Positions 33,568-42,222 of a stretch of DNA of 55,461 nucleotides are shown in pieces. A program made the translations under genes and the position numbers. Source of the DNA: Actinomycetota bacterium (GTDB lineage Bacteria > Actinomycetota > Geothermincolia > Fen-727 > Anoxymicrobiaceae); contig JAHIMR010000096.1 of the NCBI GenBank assembly GCA_018896525.1, forward strand, positions 1-55,461. Reading direction: 5' to 3'. The notes beneath the pieces were generated by a model that made no database searches, was not told the origin of the DNA, and saw only the letters and a list, made by a program, of their open reading frames with translations. Positions within the stretch are counted from its first letter, which is position 1. Every line of letters starts with the position of its first letter.

Positions 33568-34365
33568 GTGGCCTACGATTTTGAGTTCTTGAAGGTGGAG
33601 ATCGAGGAGGGTGTGGCGACGGTCCGGCTGGACCGGCCCAAGATGAACGCGCTGAACAACCAGGTTTTCCTGGAGATAGGCAACTGTGCCACCGAGTTAC
33701 AGTACGATGACGAGGTCCGGGCGGTCGTCATCACCGGTGGAGAGAAGGTCTTTGCCGCCGGCGCGGATATCAAGGAGATGGTGGGCGCCACCCCGGCCCA
33801 GGTTGCCAAGATAATAGGGGGCGCCCAGGATGCGCTTACTCGCCTGGAGAACGTGCTCAAGCCGGTAATCGCCGCGGTGAACGGATTCGCACTGGGCGGG
33901 GGTTGCGAGCTATCGCTGGCGGCCGACTGGAGGTTCGCCGGGGAGAAAGCCCAGATAGGGGTCCCCGAGATACTGCTGGGGATAATACCCGGCGCCGGAG
34001 GCACCCAGCGGCTGCCCCGGCTGATAGGACCCGCCAGGGCCAAGGAGATGATATTCTCCGGCCGTTTCTACGACGCGGCGACTTGCCTGGAGTACGGCGT
34101 GGTGGACAAGGTGGTCGAGGGGGACGGCGCGGCGGTGATAGCCGAGGCGCAGAAGGTCGCACGGAGGTACGCCACTAAATACCCCCCGGTGGCACTGGCC
34201 ATGGCCAAGAGGTCGGTAAACCATGGACTCAACTGCTCCATCATCGACGGGCTGGCCATCGAGGCCCAGTCGATCGCCATCTGCTTCTCCACCGAGGACC
34301 AGACAATCGGCATGGAGACGTTCATAAAGGAAGGCCCGGGAAAAGCCAGGTTCATAGGGAAGTAG
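33568..34365 (+). CDS. Enoyl-CoA hydratase/isomerase (crotonase family)
   Basis: A 265-residue crotonase. The oxyanion-hole loop AAGADIKEM and the two catalytic glutamates, in GGGCELSLAAD and PEILLGIIPGAGGTQRLPRLIG, match hydrating enoyl-CoA hydratases of beta-oxidation. The start is GTG at 33568 behind AGGAGGTGTTCTGAA; the longer frame has no such site. With the acyl-CoA dehydrogenase 124 bp downstream and the mutase upstream it forms a short-chain or branched acyl-CoA oxidation set. Confidence 0.93.
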   Translation: MAYDFEFLKVEIEEGVATVRLDRPKMNALNNQVFLEIGNCATELQYDDEVRAVVITGGEKVFAAGADIKEMVGATPAQVAKIIGGAQDALTRLENVLKPVIAAVNGFALGGGCELSLAADWRFAGEKAQIGVPEILLGIIPGAGGTQRLPRLIGPARAKEMIFSGRFYDAATCLEYGVVDKVVEGDGAAVIAEAQKVARRYATKYPPVALAMAKRSVNHGLNCSIIDGLAIEAQSIAICFSTEDQTIGMETFIKEGPGKARFIGK

Positions 34366-34489
34366 AAAAGCGGAACACGGGGCACGGCTCCCGGTGCCGC
34401 TGGTTGAATCGGGAGGTGAACTGACGGGTAAAGCGTAGGGACCCAGGATAGAGTAATGGTAGAGAAGGTTATTGAGGAGGAGGAGAGCA

Positions 34490-35680
34490 ATGGTGGATTT
34501 TGAGCTTGACGATGAACAAAAAGCGGCTGTAGAGATGGCCCACGACTTCGCGCTGAACGAACTCAGACCACTGGCCGAGGAGTGGGACAAGAAAGGCGAG
34601 TTCCCCAAGGACCTTATTCTCAAGAAGGCCGCTGACGCGGGGCTTACCAGCGCGGGCATCCCCGAGGAGTACGGCGGGGGAGGGCTTGACCCTCTCACCA
34701 GCGCCATGGTGTTCGAAGAGATGTTCTGGGGCTGCGCCGGGCTGGCCACCAGCATCGGGGCCAACAACCTGGCGGTCGCCCCTATCCTGATCGCCGGGAC
34801 CGAGGAGCAGAAGAAGAAGTGGCTGCCCCGGCTGAGCGAAGGAGAAGCGAAGCTGGCGGGCTTCTGCCTGACCGAGCCCGAGGCGGGAAGCGACGTCGCC
34901 GGCATCAAGACCACCGCCAAAGACGAGGGAGACCACTATGTGCTTAACGGCCAGAAGTGCTTCATCACCAACGGCGGAATCTCCGACGTGTATACGGTCT
35001 TCGCCAACACCGACCCCGAGCAGGGTTACAAGGGGCTGGCGGGCTTCATTGTCGGCGGTGATTACGAGGGCATAAGCATGGGCAAGCACGAGGACAAGCT
35101 GGGCATCCGCGCTTCTCATACCGCCGAGGTTTTCTTCGACAACGTGAAGGTGCCCAAGGAGGACCTGCTTGGCGGTATCGGCAAGGCGTTCTACATTGTC
35201 ATGAACACGCTGGACCAGACCCGGGCCGGAGTGGCGGCCGGGGCGGTGGGCATCGCCCGCGCCGCGTTCGAGGAGGCGCTCGATTACGCCAAGCAGCGTG
35301 TGCAGTTCGGGAGCCCGATCATCATGAACCAGGGCATCAGCTTCAAGCTGACCGATATGCTCATGGATATAGAGGCCGGGCGCAAGCTCTACTACTACGC
35401 GGGCTGGCTGGCCAAGAAAGCCGCCGAGGGTGACAAGGGCGCCCGCCGCAACCTGTCCACGGGTTCGTCGATCGCCAAGGCGTTCTGCGGGGACATGGCC
35501 ATGAGAGTGACCACCGACGCGGTGCAGGTGCTGGGCGGTTACGGCTATATGAAGGATTACCCGGTGGAGAAGTACATGCGGGACGCCAAGATAATGCAGA
35601 TATACGAGGGTACCGCACAGATACAGCGGCTGGTCATGGCGGCCAACCTGATGGGCATGAAGGAGCTCAAGCAGTTCTAA
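34490..35680 (+). CDS. Acyl-CoA dehydrogenase (short-chain type)
   Basis: A 396-residue FAD enzyme that makes enoyl-CoA from acyl-CoA and passes electrons to ETF. Family landmarks are FCLTEPEAGSDVAGIKTTA, FITNGGISDVYTVFA, the LGIRASHTAEVFFDNVKVP loop and VQVLGGYGYMKDYPVEKYMRDAKIMQIYEGTAQIQR. The last of these contains the catalytic Glu in the YEGT motif of short-chain dehydrogenases. The ATG at 34490 follows GAGGAGGAGGAGAGCA. No ETF genes are in the window. A hairpin terminator follows the gene. Confidence 0.94.
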   Translation: MVDFELDDEQKAAVEMAHDFALNELRPLAEEWDKKGEFPKDLILKKAADAGLTSAGIPEEYGGGGLDPLTSAMVFEEMFWGCAGLATSIGANNLAVAPILIAGTEEQKKKWLPRLSEGEAKLAGFCLTEPEAGSDVAGIKTTAKDEGDHYVLNGQKCFITNGGISDVYTVFANTDPEQGYKGLAGFIVGGDYEGISMGKHEDKLGIRASHTAEVFFDNVKVPKEDLLGGIGKAFYIVMNTLDQTRAGVAAGAVGIARAAFEEALDYAKQRVQFGSPIIMNQGISFKLTDMLMDIEAGRKLYYYAGWLAKKAAEGDKGARRNLSTGSSIAKAFCGDMAMRVTTDAVQVLGGYGYMKDYPVEKYMRDAKIMQIYEGTAQIQRLVMAANLMGMKELKQF

Positions 35681-35709
35681 ATGGACTGATGGAAGATGAA
35701 GGGAAGAGG

Positions 35710-35740
35710 CGCCGGGCTTACGGGCCCGGCGTTTTCCTTT
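35710..35740 (+). terminator. Rho-independent terminator after the acyl-CoA dehydrogenase gene
   Basis: An 8-bp GC stem, CGCCGGGC (35710-35717) and GCCCGGCG (35724-35731), with a TTACGG loop, is followed by TTTTCCTTT. It is the clearest intrinsic terminator in the window and ends the mutase/beta-oxidation cluster. Confidence 0.85.
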
Positions 35741-35777
35741 CGTGTTAGAATCACGTAAAACGCTCCGGGAGGTTTAG

Positions 35778-36692
35778 ATGGAAGTTGACCTGAGAGAAGC
35801 CAACGAACTCTTCCACGATGTAGAGAGTAACGTCTACGATGATAAGTGGGGGATCCTCTATGACGAGGAGAACGCCCTCCGGGTCAGGAGGAAGTTCGAG
35901 AAGCTCCTGGGCGGCCCGTTCCCTCACGTCGAGAAACTGCTGGAGGTCGGGTGCGGGACCGGCTACATCGGTTTGAACTTGTGTTACTTCGATGGGCAGG
36001 TGGATGAGTACTACGCCTGTGACATCAGCCGGGGCATGGTGGAGTCGTGCCGCAGAAACGCCGACAGGCTGGGCATCAAGGTAAACGCCAGGAGGTCCGA
36101 ACTGGAGGAGTTGAAGTACCCGGACGAAGAGTTCGACATGGTGGTCGGGCACGCTATCCTGCACCATATCCCTGACGTGGGGAAGGCTTTCTCCGAGATA
36201 TACCGGGTGCTGGCGCCGGGTGGCATATGCATGCTCGCGGGGGAGCCCACACGGACAGGTGACCTACTGGGTCGGCTGGCGAGAAAATGCACCTCCCGGG
36301 GGGTGGAGTGGTACGCGGGGCAGGGGGGCTACTTTGGCGGGCTTCCCGCGAGACTGCGCCCGGTGACGTCCCCCGGTGAAGGCGACGACGTGAGTGATCT
36401 GGAGAGCGTGGTGGACATCCACATCTTCAGGCCGGCGCAGGTGTGCAGGCAGGCGCGGTCCGCCGGGTTCTCGGAGGTGCACTTCGAGTCCGAAGAGCTC
36501 TTTTCCAGCTTCGTGGGGTGGGTCACCAGGACAATAGAGAACCAGCTTGCGGATGAGAACCTGACTTTCAGGTGGCGGTACTGGTCGTACAACACCTACC
36601 TTCGCCTGAGCCGGTTCGATGATCGCATATACAGGTTTATCCCTTCGTCGTGGTTTTACAATATGTTGTTGTTCATGCGGAAGCCCGAGTGA
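35778..36692 (+). CDS. Class I SAM-dependent methyltransferase
   Basis: A 304-residue methyltransferase. The SAM loop is LLEVGCGTGYIGLNL, with the acidic ACDIS after beta-2 and FDMVVGHAILHHIPDVGKAF as motif II. The C-terminal third (FIPSSWFYNMLLFMRK) is hydrophobic and aromatic, suggesting a lipid- or polyprenyl-linked acceptor, but this is inference. The ATG at 35778 follows GGAGGTTTAG. It lies 13 bp before an acyltransferase gene and upstream of galT, so it may act on a glycan. Confidence 0.85.
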   Translation: MEVDLREANELFHDVESNVYDDKWGILYDEENALRVRRKFEKLLGGPFPHVEKLLEVGCGTGYIGLNLCYFDGQVDEYYACDISRGMVESCRRNADRLGIKVNARRSELEELKYPDEEFDMVVGHAILHHIPDVGKAFSEIYRVLAPGGICMLAGEPTRTGDLLGRLARKCTSRGVEWYAGQGGYFGGLPARLRPVTSPGEGDDVSDLESVVDIHIFRPAQVCRQARSAGFSEVHFESEELFSSFVGWVTRTIENQLADENLTFRWRYWSYNTYLRLSRFDDRIYRFIPSSWFYNMLLFMRKPE

Positions 36693-36705
36693 TACGGTGG
36701 TGGCG

Positions 36706-37398
36706 ATGCAGGAAGACGGCGGCGAGTTGAAACAGGGGCCCGCCCCACGGCCTGAAGGCGGAGATGGCGGGGGAAACCGGGGAAACTGGCTGGTTCGAAA
36801 CGTCCGTTTCATAATCAAGAACCGGATGTACACCCCGCGATACGTGCGCCAGGCGTACCGCTTCTTGAGGTTCAAATTGCTGCACCCGGGCATCAGGACG
36901 GAAGGCATGGTGTTCTTTCCCCGCAAGTACGAGATAAGCAAGGGCAAGGACGCAGAGTTTGCCATCGGTGCCTGGGTATGGATCGGGAAAGGTTGCGCCT
37001 TCCGGGCCCACGAGGGCTCTCTCAGGATCGGCTCCAAGACCACTTTTGGGGGCAACAACATCATAAACTGCTACAATCACGTGGAGATAGGGGAGAAGTG
37101 CCTGTTCGCCGACAGCATCTACATAGTCGATTTTGACCACTGGTACATCGACCCGCAAAAGAGCATTCGGAGCCAGGGGATCTGGAAGGGCCAGGTGACC
37201 CTCGGGCCGGGTGTCTGGGTTGGGGAGAAGGCCGCGATACTGTGCGGCGTGACGGTGGAGGAGGGGGCGGCGATCGGGGCGATGACCCTGGTCAGCCGCG
37301 ACGTGCCTCCCTATGCGATAGTGGTGGGGGTTCCGGGACGGGTTCTCAAGTACCGCAGGAGCCCCGCCGACGTGGCGTGGGACGAAGGAGTTCTGTAA
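36706..37398 (+). CDS. Hexapeptide-repeat (left-handed beta-helix) acyltransferase
   Basis: A 230-residue acyltransferase of the maltose/galactoside O-acetyltransferase (LbH) type. Hexapeptide rungs appear in AIGAWVWIGKGCAF, LRIGSKTTFGGNNIINCYNHVEIGEKC and VTLGPGVWVGEKAAILCGVTVEEGAAIGAMTLVSRDVP. The catalytic-type His lies in DFDHWYI. It ends with the usual YAIVVGVPGRVLK. The N-terminal 60 residues are polar and charged without a recognised domain. It likely acetylates a sugar of a surface glycan. ATG at 36706; GTG codons at 36697 and 36700 are alternatives. Its TAA overlaps the galT ATG (TAATG). Confidence 0.85.
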   Translation: MQEDGGELKQGPAPRPEGGDGGGNRGNWLVRNVRFIIKNRMYTPRYVRQAYRFLRFKLLHPGIRTEGMVFFPRKYEISKGKDAEFAIGAWVWIGKGCAFRAHEGSLRIGSKTTFGGNNIINCYNHVEIGEKCLFADSIYIVDFDHWYIDPQKSIRSQGIWKGQVTLGPGVWVGEKAAILCGVTVEEGAAIGAMTLVSRDVPPYAIVVGVPGRVLKYRRSPADVAWDEGVL

Positions 37399-38417
37399 TG
37401 CCGGAGATCAGGCAGGACGTGGTGACCGGCCGGTGGGTGGTTGTTGCGACCGACAGGGCCATGCGGCCTTCGGACTTCGGGCCGACACGGGTGAGTATCA
37501 CCACCGAGGAGCAGCAGTGCCCGTTCTGCCCCGGCCGTGAGTTGATGACTCCACTGGAGCTCTACGCGGTACGTCCCGACGGTTCAGAGCCCAACACGCC
37601 GGGTTGGAATGTAAGGGTCGTACCCAACAAGTTCCCCGCGTTCAAGACCGGCGAGCAGGAGAAGCTATCGGAATCGATGTTCTCCAGGCGAACGGCCGAC
37701 GGGTCGCACGAGGTCATCATCCACACCCCCGACCACAACGCCAGCCTTGCTACTATGCCGGTCGGCGACGTGGAGCTGGTGTTAAGGGTTTACTGGCAGC
37801 GTTACCGGGTCAACCGTGAGAACCCCGACGTGCGTTACGCCCACATCGCCGTCAATCACGGCAAGGAGGCGGGGGCGTCCATAGAGCACACCCACTCACA
37901 GTTGTTTGGCGTGCCGCTGGTGCCTCCGCTGGTCCAGCAGGAACTGGCCGGTGCTTCCTGGCATCACACCAGCAGGGGGGAGTGCGTGTTCTGCCGTCTT
38001 CTGGAGACGGAACTGGAGACCGGCCGGCGGGTGATCGCGGAGAACGACGGTTTCGTGGCGATAGCCCCGTTTGCTTCGTGCCTCCCGTTTGAGATGTGGA
38101 TACTGCCCCGGGTGCACCAGCAGTCGTTTGACATGATAGAGGGGGACCAGTTCGGTGACTTCGCGGGGATACTCCATGACACATTGGGCAGGTACCGTGA
38201 GAGGTTCGACAGCCCGCCGTGCAACTACTACATACACTCCGCTCCCACTGACGGGTCGGATTACCCGTACTATCACTGGCACCTGGAGTTTATCCCCAAG
38301 CTTACCTGGCCCGGCGCATTCGAGATAGGAACCTCGATGATGATCAACATTACAACCCCCGAGCACGCCGCCGAGTTCTTGAGAGAAACTCCACCAGGTG
38401 GGGTCAGTGCCTTGTAG
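37398..38417 (+). CDS. galT: Galactose-1-phosphate uridylyltransferase
   Basis: A 339-residue GalT-family nucleotidyltransferase. The N-terminal domain has a zinc pair (CPFCPGRE), RVVPNKFPAF, and HEVIIHTPDHNASL. The active site reads SIEHTHSQLFG, with His-Thr-His-Ser-Gln in place of the HPHxQ of E. coli, as in many thermophile enzymes. The C-terminal domain has CVFC and YYHWHLEFIPKL. It interconverts hexose-1-phosphates and UDP-sugars. The last residues (PPGGVSAL) and stop lie inside the repeat element at 38391, so the C-terminus may have been altered by insertion. Confidence 0.93.
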   Translation: MPEIRQDVVTGRWVVVATDRAMRPSDFGPTRVSITTEEQQCPFCPGRELMTPLELYAVRPDGSEPNTPGWNVRVVPNKFPAFKTGEQEKLSESMFSRRTADGSHEVIIHTPDHNASLATMPVGDVELVLRVYWQRYRVNRENPDVRYAHIAVNHGKEAGASIEHTHSQLFGVPLVPPLVQQELAGASWHHTSRGECVFCRLLETELETGRRVIAENDGFVAIAPFASCLPFEMWILPRVHQQSFDMIEGDQFGDFAGILHDTLGRYRERFDSPPCNYYIHSAPTDGSDYPYYHWHLEFIPKLTWPGAFEIGTSMMINITTPEHAAEFLRETPPGGVSAL

Positions 38418-38566
38418 CGATGGCCGACATTAGACGTTGCGGCAAGAAGGCCTGAACCCACGCGCCATACAAGCAGTGGTCAGACAAGGTACGCCATCCC
38501 CGGGATGGTGTCGTTGGAATCCTCAAACAAACCCAAGCCCCACTATGCATCATCCCGAGGGCCGCG
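38391..38566 (+). repeat. Gene-end element of about 170 bp, copy 2
   Basis: Matches the reverse complement of 21531-21697 (shared CCACCAGGTG, GGCAAGAAGGCCTG, GTGGTCAGACAAGG). It starts within the last ten codons of galT and runs into the gap before the convergent glycosyltransferase gene. Nothing else is seen in this gap. Confidence 0.75.
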
Positions 38567-38587
38567 GTGGCAGGCCACTGGCGGTTC

Positions 38588-39826
38588 TTAACCGGTGGCT
38601 TCTCCGGGGAGGGGAGGGCAGAGCTTCAAGGTCCTGGGGCTGTACTCGTAGGCGTCCTCGGCGTCGTGATAGACATCGATGGTCTGCCTGGCGATACAGT
38701 CCCAACTGTACTGTTCGCCCATGTACGCCCTGGCGTCGTCGGTGAGTCTGCGGGAGAGTTCATCGTCGGTGAGAATCCGGAGCATGGCGTCCGCCAGTGA
38801 GTCGGGGTTGCCCGGGTCGAACTTGAGCCCGGTCTCCTCGTGCACCACGATCTCGCTCAAGCCCCCGGTGTCCGCGACAATAGTGGGGGTGTTCATCGCC
38901 ATTGACTCCAGCACCACCATCCCGAACGGCTCGTAGAGGCTGGGCACCACTGTCAGGTCCGCGCACCGGTAGAAGGCGGAGAGGTCGTCGGAACCGATAT
39001 GCCCGGTGAACTTGACCTTCTTTTCAAGGCCGAACTCACCGACAAGCGATTTCAACTGGTTCAAGTGGGGTCCGCTTCCCGCCACTACGAACGTGATGTT
39101 GGGGATCTTGTCCAGTATCCGGGGCATCGCCTCGATAACCGTTTGAACACCTTTCTCGTAGACAAGCCTCCCCACGAAGAACACGAGCTTGTCACCGGGG
39201 TCAATGTACTTATTTCTCAACAGGTCGACGCTCACGTCTTTGCGGAAGCTCTCGGCGTCTATCCCGTTGGGGATGATCTTTACCTTGTCGGGGGGCAACT
39301 GGAAGATGTCGGTTATCTGTTCCTTCATGTACCGGCTGCAGCATATCGTGCGAACCGACTCGAAAGTAAGCCACCACTCGATCTGGTGGATCAGCTTGTT
39401 CATCGGGCCGGGAAGGTGTCCCTGGTGCCGTCCGTACTCGGTGGCGTGAATCGTGGCCACCATCGGTATCCGGTAGGCGTGTTTGAGGCTCGCCGCGGCG
39501 TGTGCTACCAGCCAGTCGTGCGCGTGAATGACGTTGACGTTATCGAGGTCGTTAACCAGCGACACCGCCTTCTCCAGAAGGGCCACGTTGAACTGGAGGG
39601 TCCAGGGGACCCAATCTTCCTGGGGGATGTCGGGGGGGTAGTTGACAACCCGGTGGACATGGACACCTTCCGACTCCTCGTAATCCGGCTCGCCGGGGTG
39701 GTCCTTGGTTACTACGTGTACCTCGGTGCCTCCGGAGGTCAGGGACGTGGCAAGGTGATAGACGTGCCTTCCCAGTCCGCCGATGATACGTGGGGGGTAC
39801 TCCCAACTCAAGATGAGGACCCTCAA
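38588..39826 (-). CDS. GT4 glycosyltransferase (glycogen/starch synthase-like)
   Basis: A 412-residue retaining GT-B glycosyltransferase. It begins MRVLILSWEYPPRIIGGLGRHVYHLA (given here in part: the GGLG donor-phosphate loop), then HAHDWL. The C-terminal half has VFFVGRLVYEKGVQ and the EX7E motif EPFGMVVLE. It is the short GlgA-like type found beside GH57 branching enzymes and is probably an alpha-glucan synthase. I place the start at TTG 39826, 8 nt after AAGGGAG; the GTG at 39850 has no site. It follows the GH57 gene by 31 bp. Confidence 0.88.
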   Translation of the reverse strand: MRVLILSWEYPPRIIGGLGRHVYHLATSLTSGGTEVHVVTKDHPGEPDYEESEGVHVHRVVNYPPDIPQEDWVPWTLQFNVALLEKAVSLVNDLDNVNVIHAHDWLVAHAAASLKHAYRIPMVATIHATEYGRHQGHLPGPMNKLIHQIEWWLTFESVRTICCSRYMKEQITDIFQLPPDKVKIIPNGIDAESFRKDVSVDLLRNKYIDPGDKLVFFVGRLVYEKGVQTVIEAMPRILDKIPNITFVVAGSGPHLNQLKSLVGEFGLEKKVKFTGHIGSDDLSAFYRCADLTVVPSLYEPFGMVVLESMAMNTPTIVADTGGLSEIVVHEETGLKFDPGNPDSLADAMLRILTDDELSRRLTDDARAYMGEQYSWDCIARQTIDVYHDAEDAYEYSPRTLKLCPPLPGEATG

Positions 39827-39857
39827 CAGGTTGTCTCCCTTCGTTTTCACCTAAAGG

Positions 39858-41444
39858 CTACCGGGGCCAGAAACAGTCGAGGTCGGACTCGGTAAATATC
39901 TTGTCCACTTCCTCCGTCTCCGCCAGTAGCGCTATCGTCTTATCGGTTTCACCACTCTCCAGCGCTGTGGATATGCTCCAGAAGCGCTCAACGTGGCTGT
40001 TAAACCTCTGAGTAGCATACTCTCTGGCTCTGTTCCTTGCAACCATGAACGGCCAGTCACTGGCCTCCAGGATCAGTATCTCCCGGGCGGCCTGTGCCAG
40101 CGCGCGAGAGGTCTCAGGGCTTTTCTCACGCCGGAACCTGGAGGCGAGATCGAAGAGCTTCTCCTGGGCCTTTCCAAGCTCGTCCCACATCCACCGCGTC
40201 TCCGGGTTGACCCATGTGGAATCATCTCTCTCGGCCGCCCACGTACTCTCGGCGATTGAAACCGAACCCGTCGGTTGATTGCCGTCCAGGTACCTGCCAG
40301 GCACGGTGATCCCGATGCTTCTACTTGCCGCAAGAGAGCGCAGCGTGACCTCGAGCCAGTATATCCCCTCGTGCCACGCGTGCCCCAGGAACTCGGTGTC
40401 GTAGCTGGCCAGGACCATCGGCTTCGGACGCAGGGCTCCGCTCACTCTTTTCTTGCGCACCCCGGCGCCCGGAGGCGGTGAGCCGGGTGGAGGAGCGCAC
40501 AGTGGCGACTCCTCGATCTCCTTTACTGCCTCGCCGATGAAGTGGCCGCTGTGGTCGAACGCCCGCCTGATGGCGGCGTCCGGTTCGTAGATCTTTTTAT
40601 CCTCGATAGGCACGTTCAGCCCGGTTACCTTCCAGTAATGCAGGCCGGAGCTCTGGTAATACTTGGTCATGTCCATATACACTCCGTCGGTCGGATAGCC
40701 CATCGCCGCGTCCCACGTTATATCGTGCGCCCGGTCGCTTCTGGCGATCGCCGCCACGCCCGTGTTCCCCGCGTAGTAGGGGCAGGTCGGGTTCAATCCC
40801 TGCAGGCCGGATGCGTCGATGAGCATGTAACGCACTCCTTCGGCCTCCAGGAGGTCCTCGAGCCCTTTGCGGTAAGCGAGTTCGGGTATCCAGAATCCCG
40901 CCGGGTTAACGCCCATGTAGCGGCGGTGTGACTCTATCCCCAGAAGCACCTGGGCCACCACTGAACGCCAATCGGCGAGCCCCTGCAGGAAAGCGTGAGT
41001 CGCCGAGGAGGCTATGGTTTCCACCAGCCCCAGTTGCTCGAATGACGATATCGCTCCCAGCAGGTCCCCGTCTATCGCGGTAAAGGCGGCGAGCTTCCTC
41101 TGGTAATCCAACCGGTACGCCTCGGCGAGTTCCTTGCGCCTGCCGTCACTGAAGTACTCGAAGTCCTTGATGTCATTGGATGCGTGTTCGGACATCGTCC
41201 GCAGGTAGGCGATAAACCGCTCCTGCAGGTAGGGGTCTGAAAGCTGCTCACAGAGGACCGGGGTCAACGTCAGTGACAGGCAGGAGGAGAGCCCTTCGTG
41301 CTCCAGTTGCGCGAGCATCCCCAGAAGCGGCAGGTAGGTGTTGGACATTACCTGGTAGAGCCAGTCCTCTCCCACCGGAAAGGTACCGTTCTTGCGGACG
41401 TACGGCATGTGGGTATGGAGAACCAGCGAGATGTATCCCTTCAA
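39858..41444 (-). CDS. GH57 family 1,4-alpha-glucan branching-type enzyme (DUF1957 C-terminus)
   Basis: A 528-residue GH57 enzyme. The N-terminal strand LVLHTHMPYVRK supplies the metal/substrate His pair. The nucleophile Glu lies in GFWIPELAY, and the acid/base Asp in LASYDTEFLGHAWHEG. A C-terminal helical DUF1957-type domain follows. It would create alpha-1,6 branches in glycogen, matching its partner glucan synthase. A proline-rich stretch (PLCAPPPGSPPPGAG) is inserted just before the Asp strand. The start is TTG at 41444, overlapping the methyltransferase TGA (TTGA) and following GGGAAGGGAG. Confidence 0.9.
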   Translation of the reverse strand: MKGYISLVLHTHMPYVRKNGTFPVGEDWLYQVMSNTYLPLLGMLAQLEHEGLSSCLSLTLTPVLCEQLSDPYLQERFIAYLRTMSEHASNDIKDFEYFSDGRRKELAEAYRLDYQRKLAAFTAIDGDLLGAISSFEQLGLVETIASSATHAFLQGLADWRSVVAQVLLGIESHRRYMGVNPAGFWIPELAYRKGLEDLLEAEGVRYMLIDASGLQGLNPTCPYYAGNTGVAAIARSDRAHDITWDAAMGYPTDGVYMDMTKYYQSSGLHYWKVTGLNVPIEDKKIYEPDAAIRRAFDHSGHFIGEAVKEIEESPLCAPPPGSPPPGAGVRKKRVSGALRPKPMVLASYDTEFLGHAWHEGIYWLEVTLRSLAASRSIGITVPGRYLDGNQPTGSVSIAESTWAAERDDSTWVNPETRWMWDELGKAQEKLFDLASRFRREKSPETSRALAQAAREILILEASDWPFMVARNRAREYATQRFNSHVERFWSISTALESGETDKTIALLAETEEVDKIFTESDLDCFWPR

Positions 41445-42211
41445 CTGACTCCCTTCCCGGGGGTGCGGGGCTTGGCACAGAGGGCCAGGATATCCAGGCA
41501 CCCGTCCAGGCCGGTGGTGCCCACACTGAACCAGGAGGTCCTGATCAGCGGGGTCAGGAGCCGATGGGTCCAGAACCGTGGGTTGAGCCTGCTCATCCGG
41601 TAGAACTTGATGAAATCCACCACCTTTACCCGATCATTCAGCTTCAGCCACCCGGCGTGGAAGATGCCGGAAACCTCCACCCGGCCGAAGTGGCGGGCCA
41701 ACTCGCTTCTGAACTCTTCCGGCGTGTACTCACGAAGGTGAAACGGGTTTATCGGCATGTCGCTTCCCGGGGATATCGTCAGGCGGTTGGGCGTGGTTAT
41801 CAGGGCTGTGCCGTCCGGCCTCAGGATGCGCGCTATCTCCTCGATGTAGCCTGACTCGTCTGTGAGGTGCTCGATGACCTGGAGTGATACCGCCAGGTCG
41901 AAAGAGCTGTCAGGTACATCCAGGGAGTTCACGTCCATGACCTCGAACGAGAGGTTGGGCGCGCGGTATCCGGCGCGGGCGTGTCCTATGACCTCGGGGG
42001 CAATGTCGACGCCAAGGACGTCGTCGGCAAACCCGGCAAGCAGGGCCGGGCCGTACCCCTCGCCGCACCCGATGTCGATGACCCGTTTGCCATCCGCCAG
42101 TTCTCCCGCCATCCGGTAGGCTATCAGGTGCCTGGTGAACCAGTAGTTCTCACGGGGGATCCCGGGTAGCGTTCTCTCCCCGGTGAGCTCGAGGTTAGTC
42201 GCTTCTTCCAC
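41441..42211 (-). CDS. Class I SAM-dependent methyltransferase (UbiE/Methyltransf_11-like)
   Basis: A 256-residue methyltransferase. VIDIGCGEGYGPALLAGF is the SAM loop, LGVDIAPEV the acidic motif and FDLAVSLQVIEHL motif II. The N-terminal LELTGERTLPGIPRENYWFTRHLIAYRMA is typical of methyltransferases near glycosyltransferase genes. I choose the GTG at 42211, 12 bp after the oxidoreductase stop; the longer frame would overlap that gene by about 200 bp. It is coupled by a TTGA overlap to the GH57 gene, so a role in modified alpha-glucan (for example a methylated polysaccharide) is possible but unproven. Confidence 0.83.
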   Translation of the reverse strand: MEEATNLELTGERTLPGIPRENYWFTRHLIAYRMAGELADGKRVIDIGCGEGYGPALLAGFADDVLGVDIAPEVIGHARAGYRAPNLSFEVMDVNSLDVPDSSFDLAVSLQVIEHLTDESGYIEEIARILRPDGTALITTPNRLTISPGSDMPINPFHLREYTPEEFRSELARHFGRVEVSGIFHAGWLKLNDRVKVVDFIKFYRMSRLNPRFWTHRLLTPLIRTSWFSVGTTGLDGCLDILALCAKPRTPGKGVS

Positions 42212-42222
42212 TTCCCGACGAC

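Noticed and set aside
37242-37397. N-terminal extension of GalT
   Set aside because: It overlaps the acyltransferase gene in another frame; the ATG at 37398 overlaps the upstream TAA and begins at the usual GalT N-terminus.
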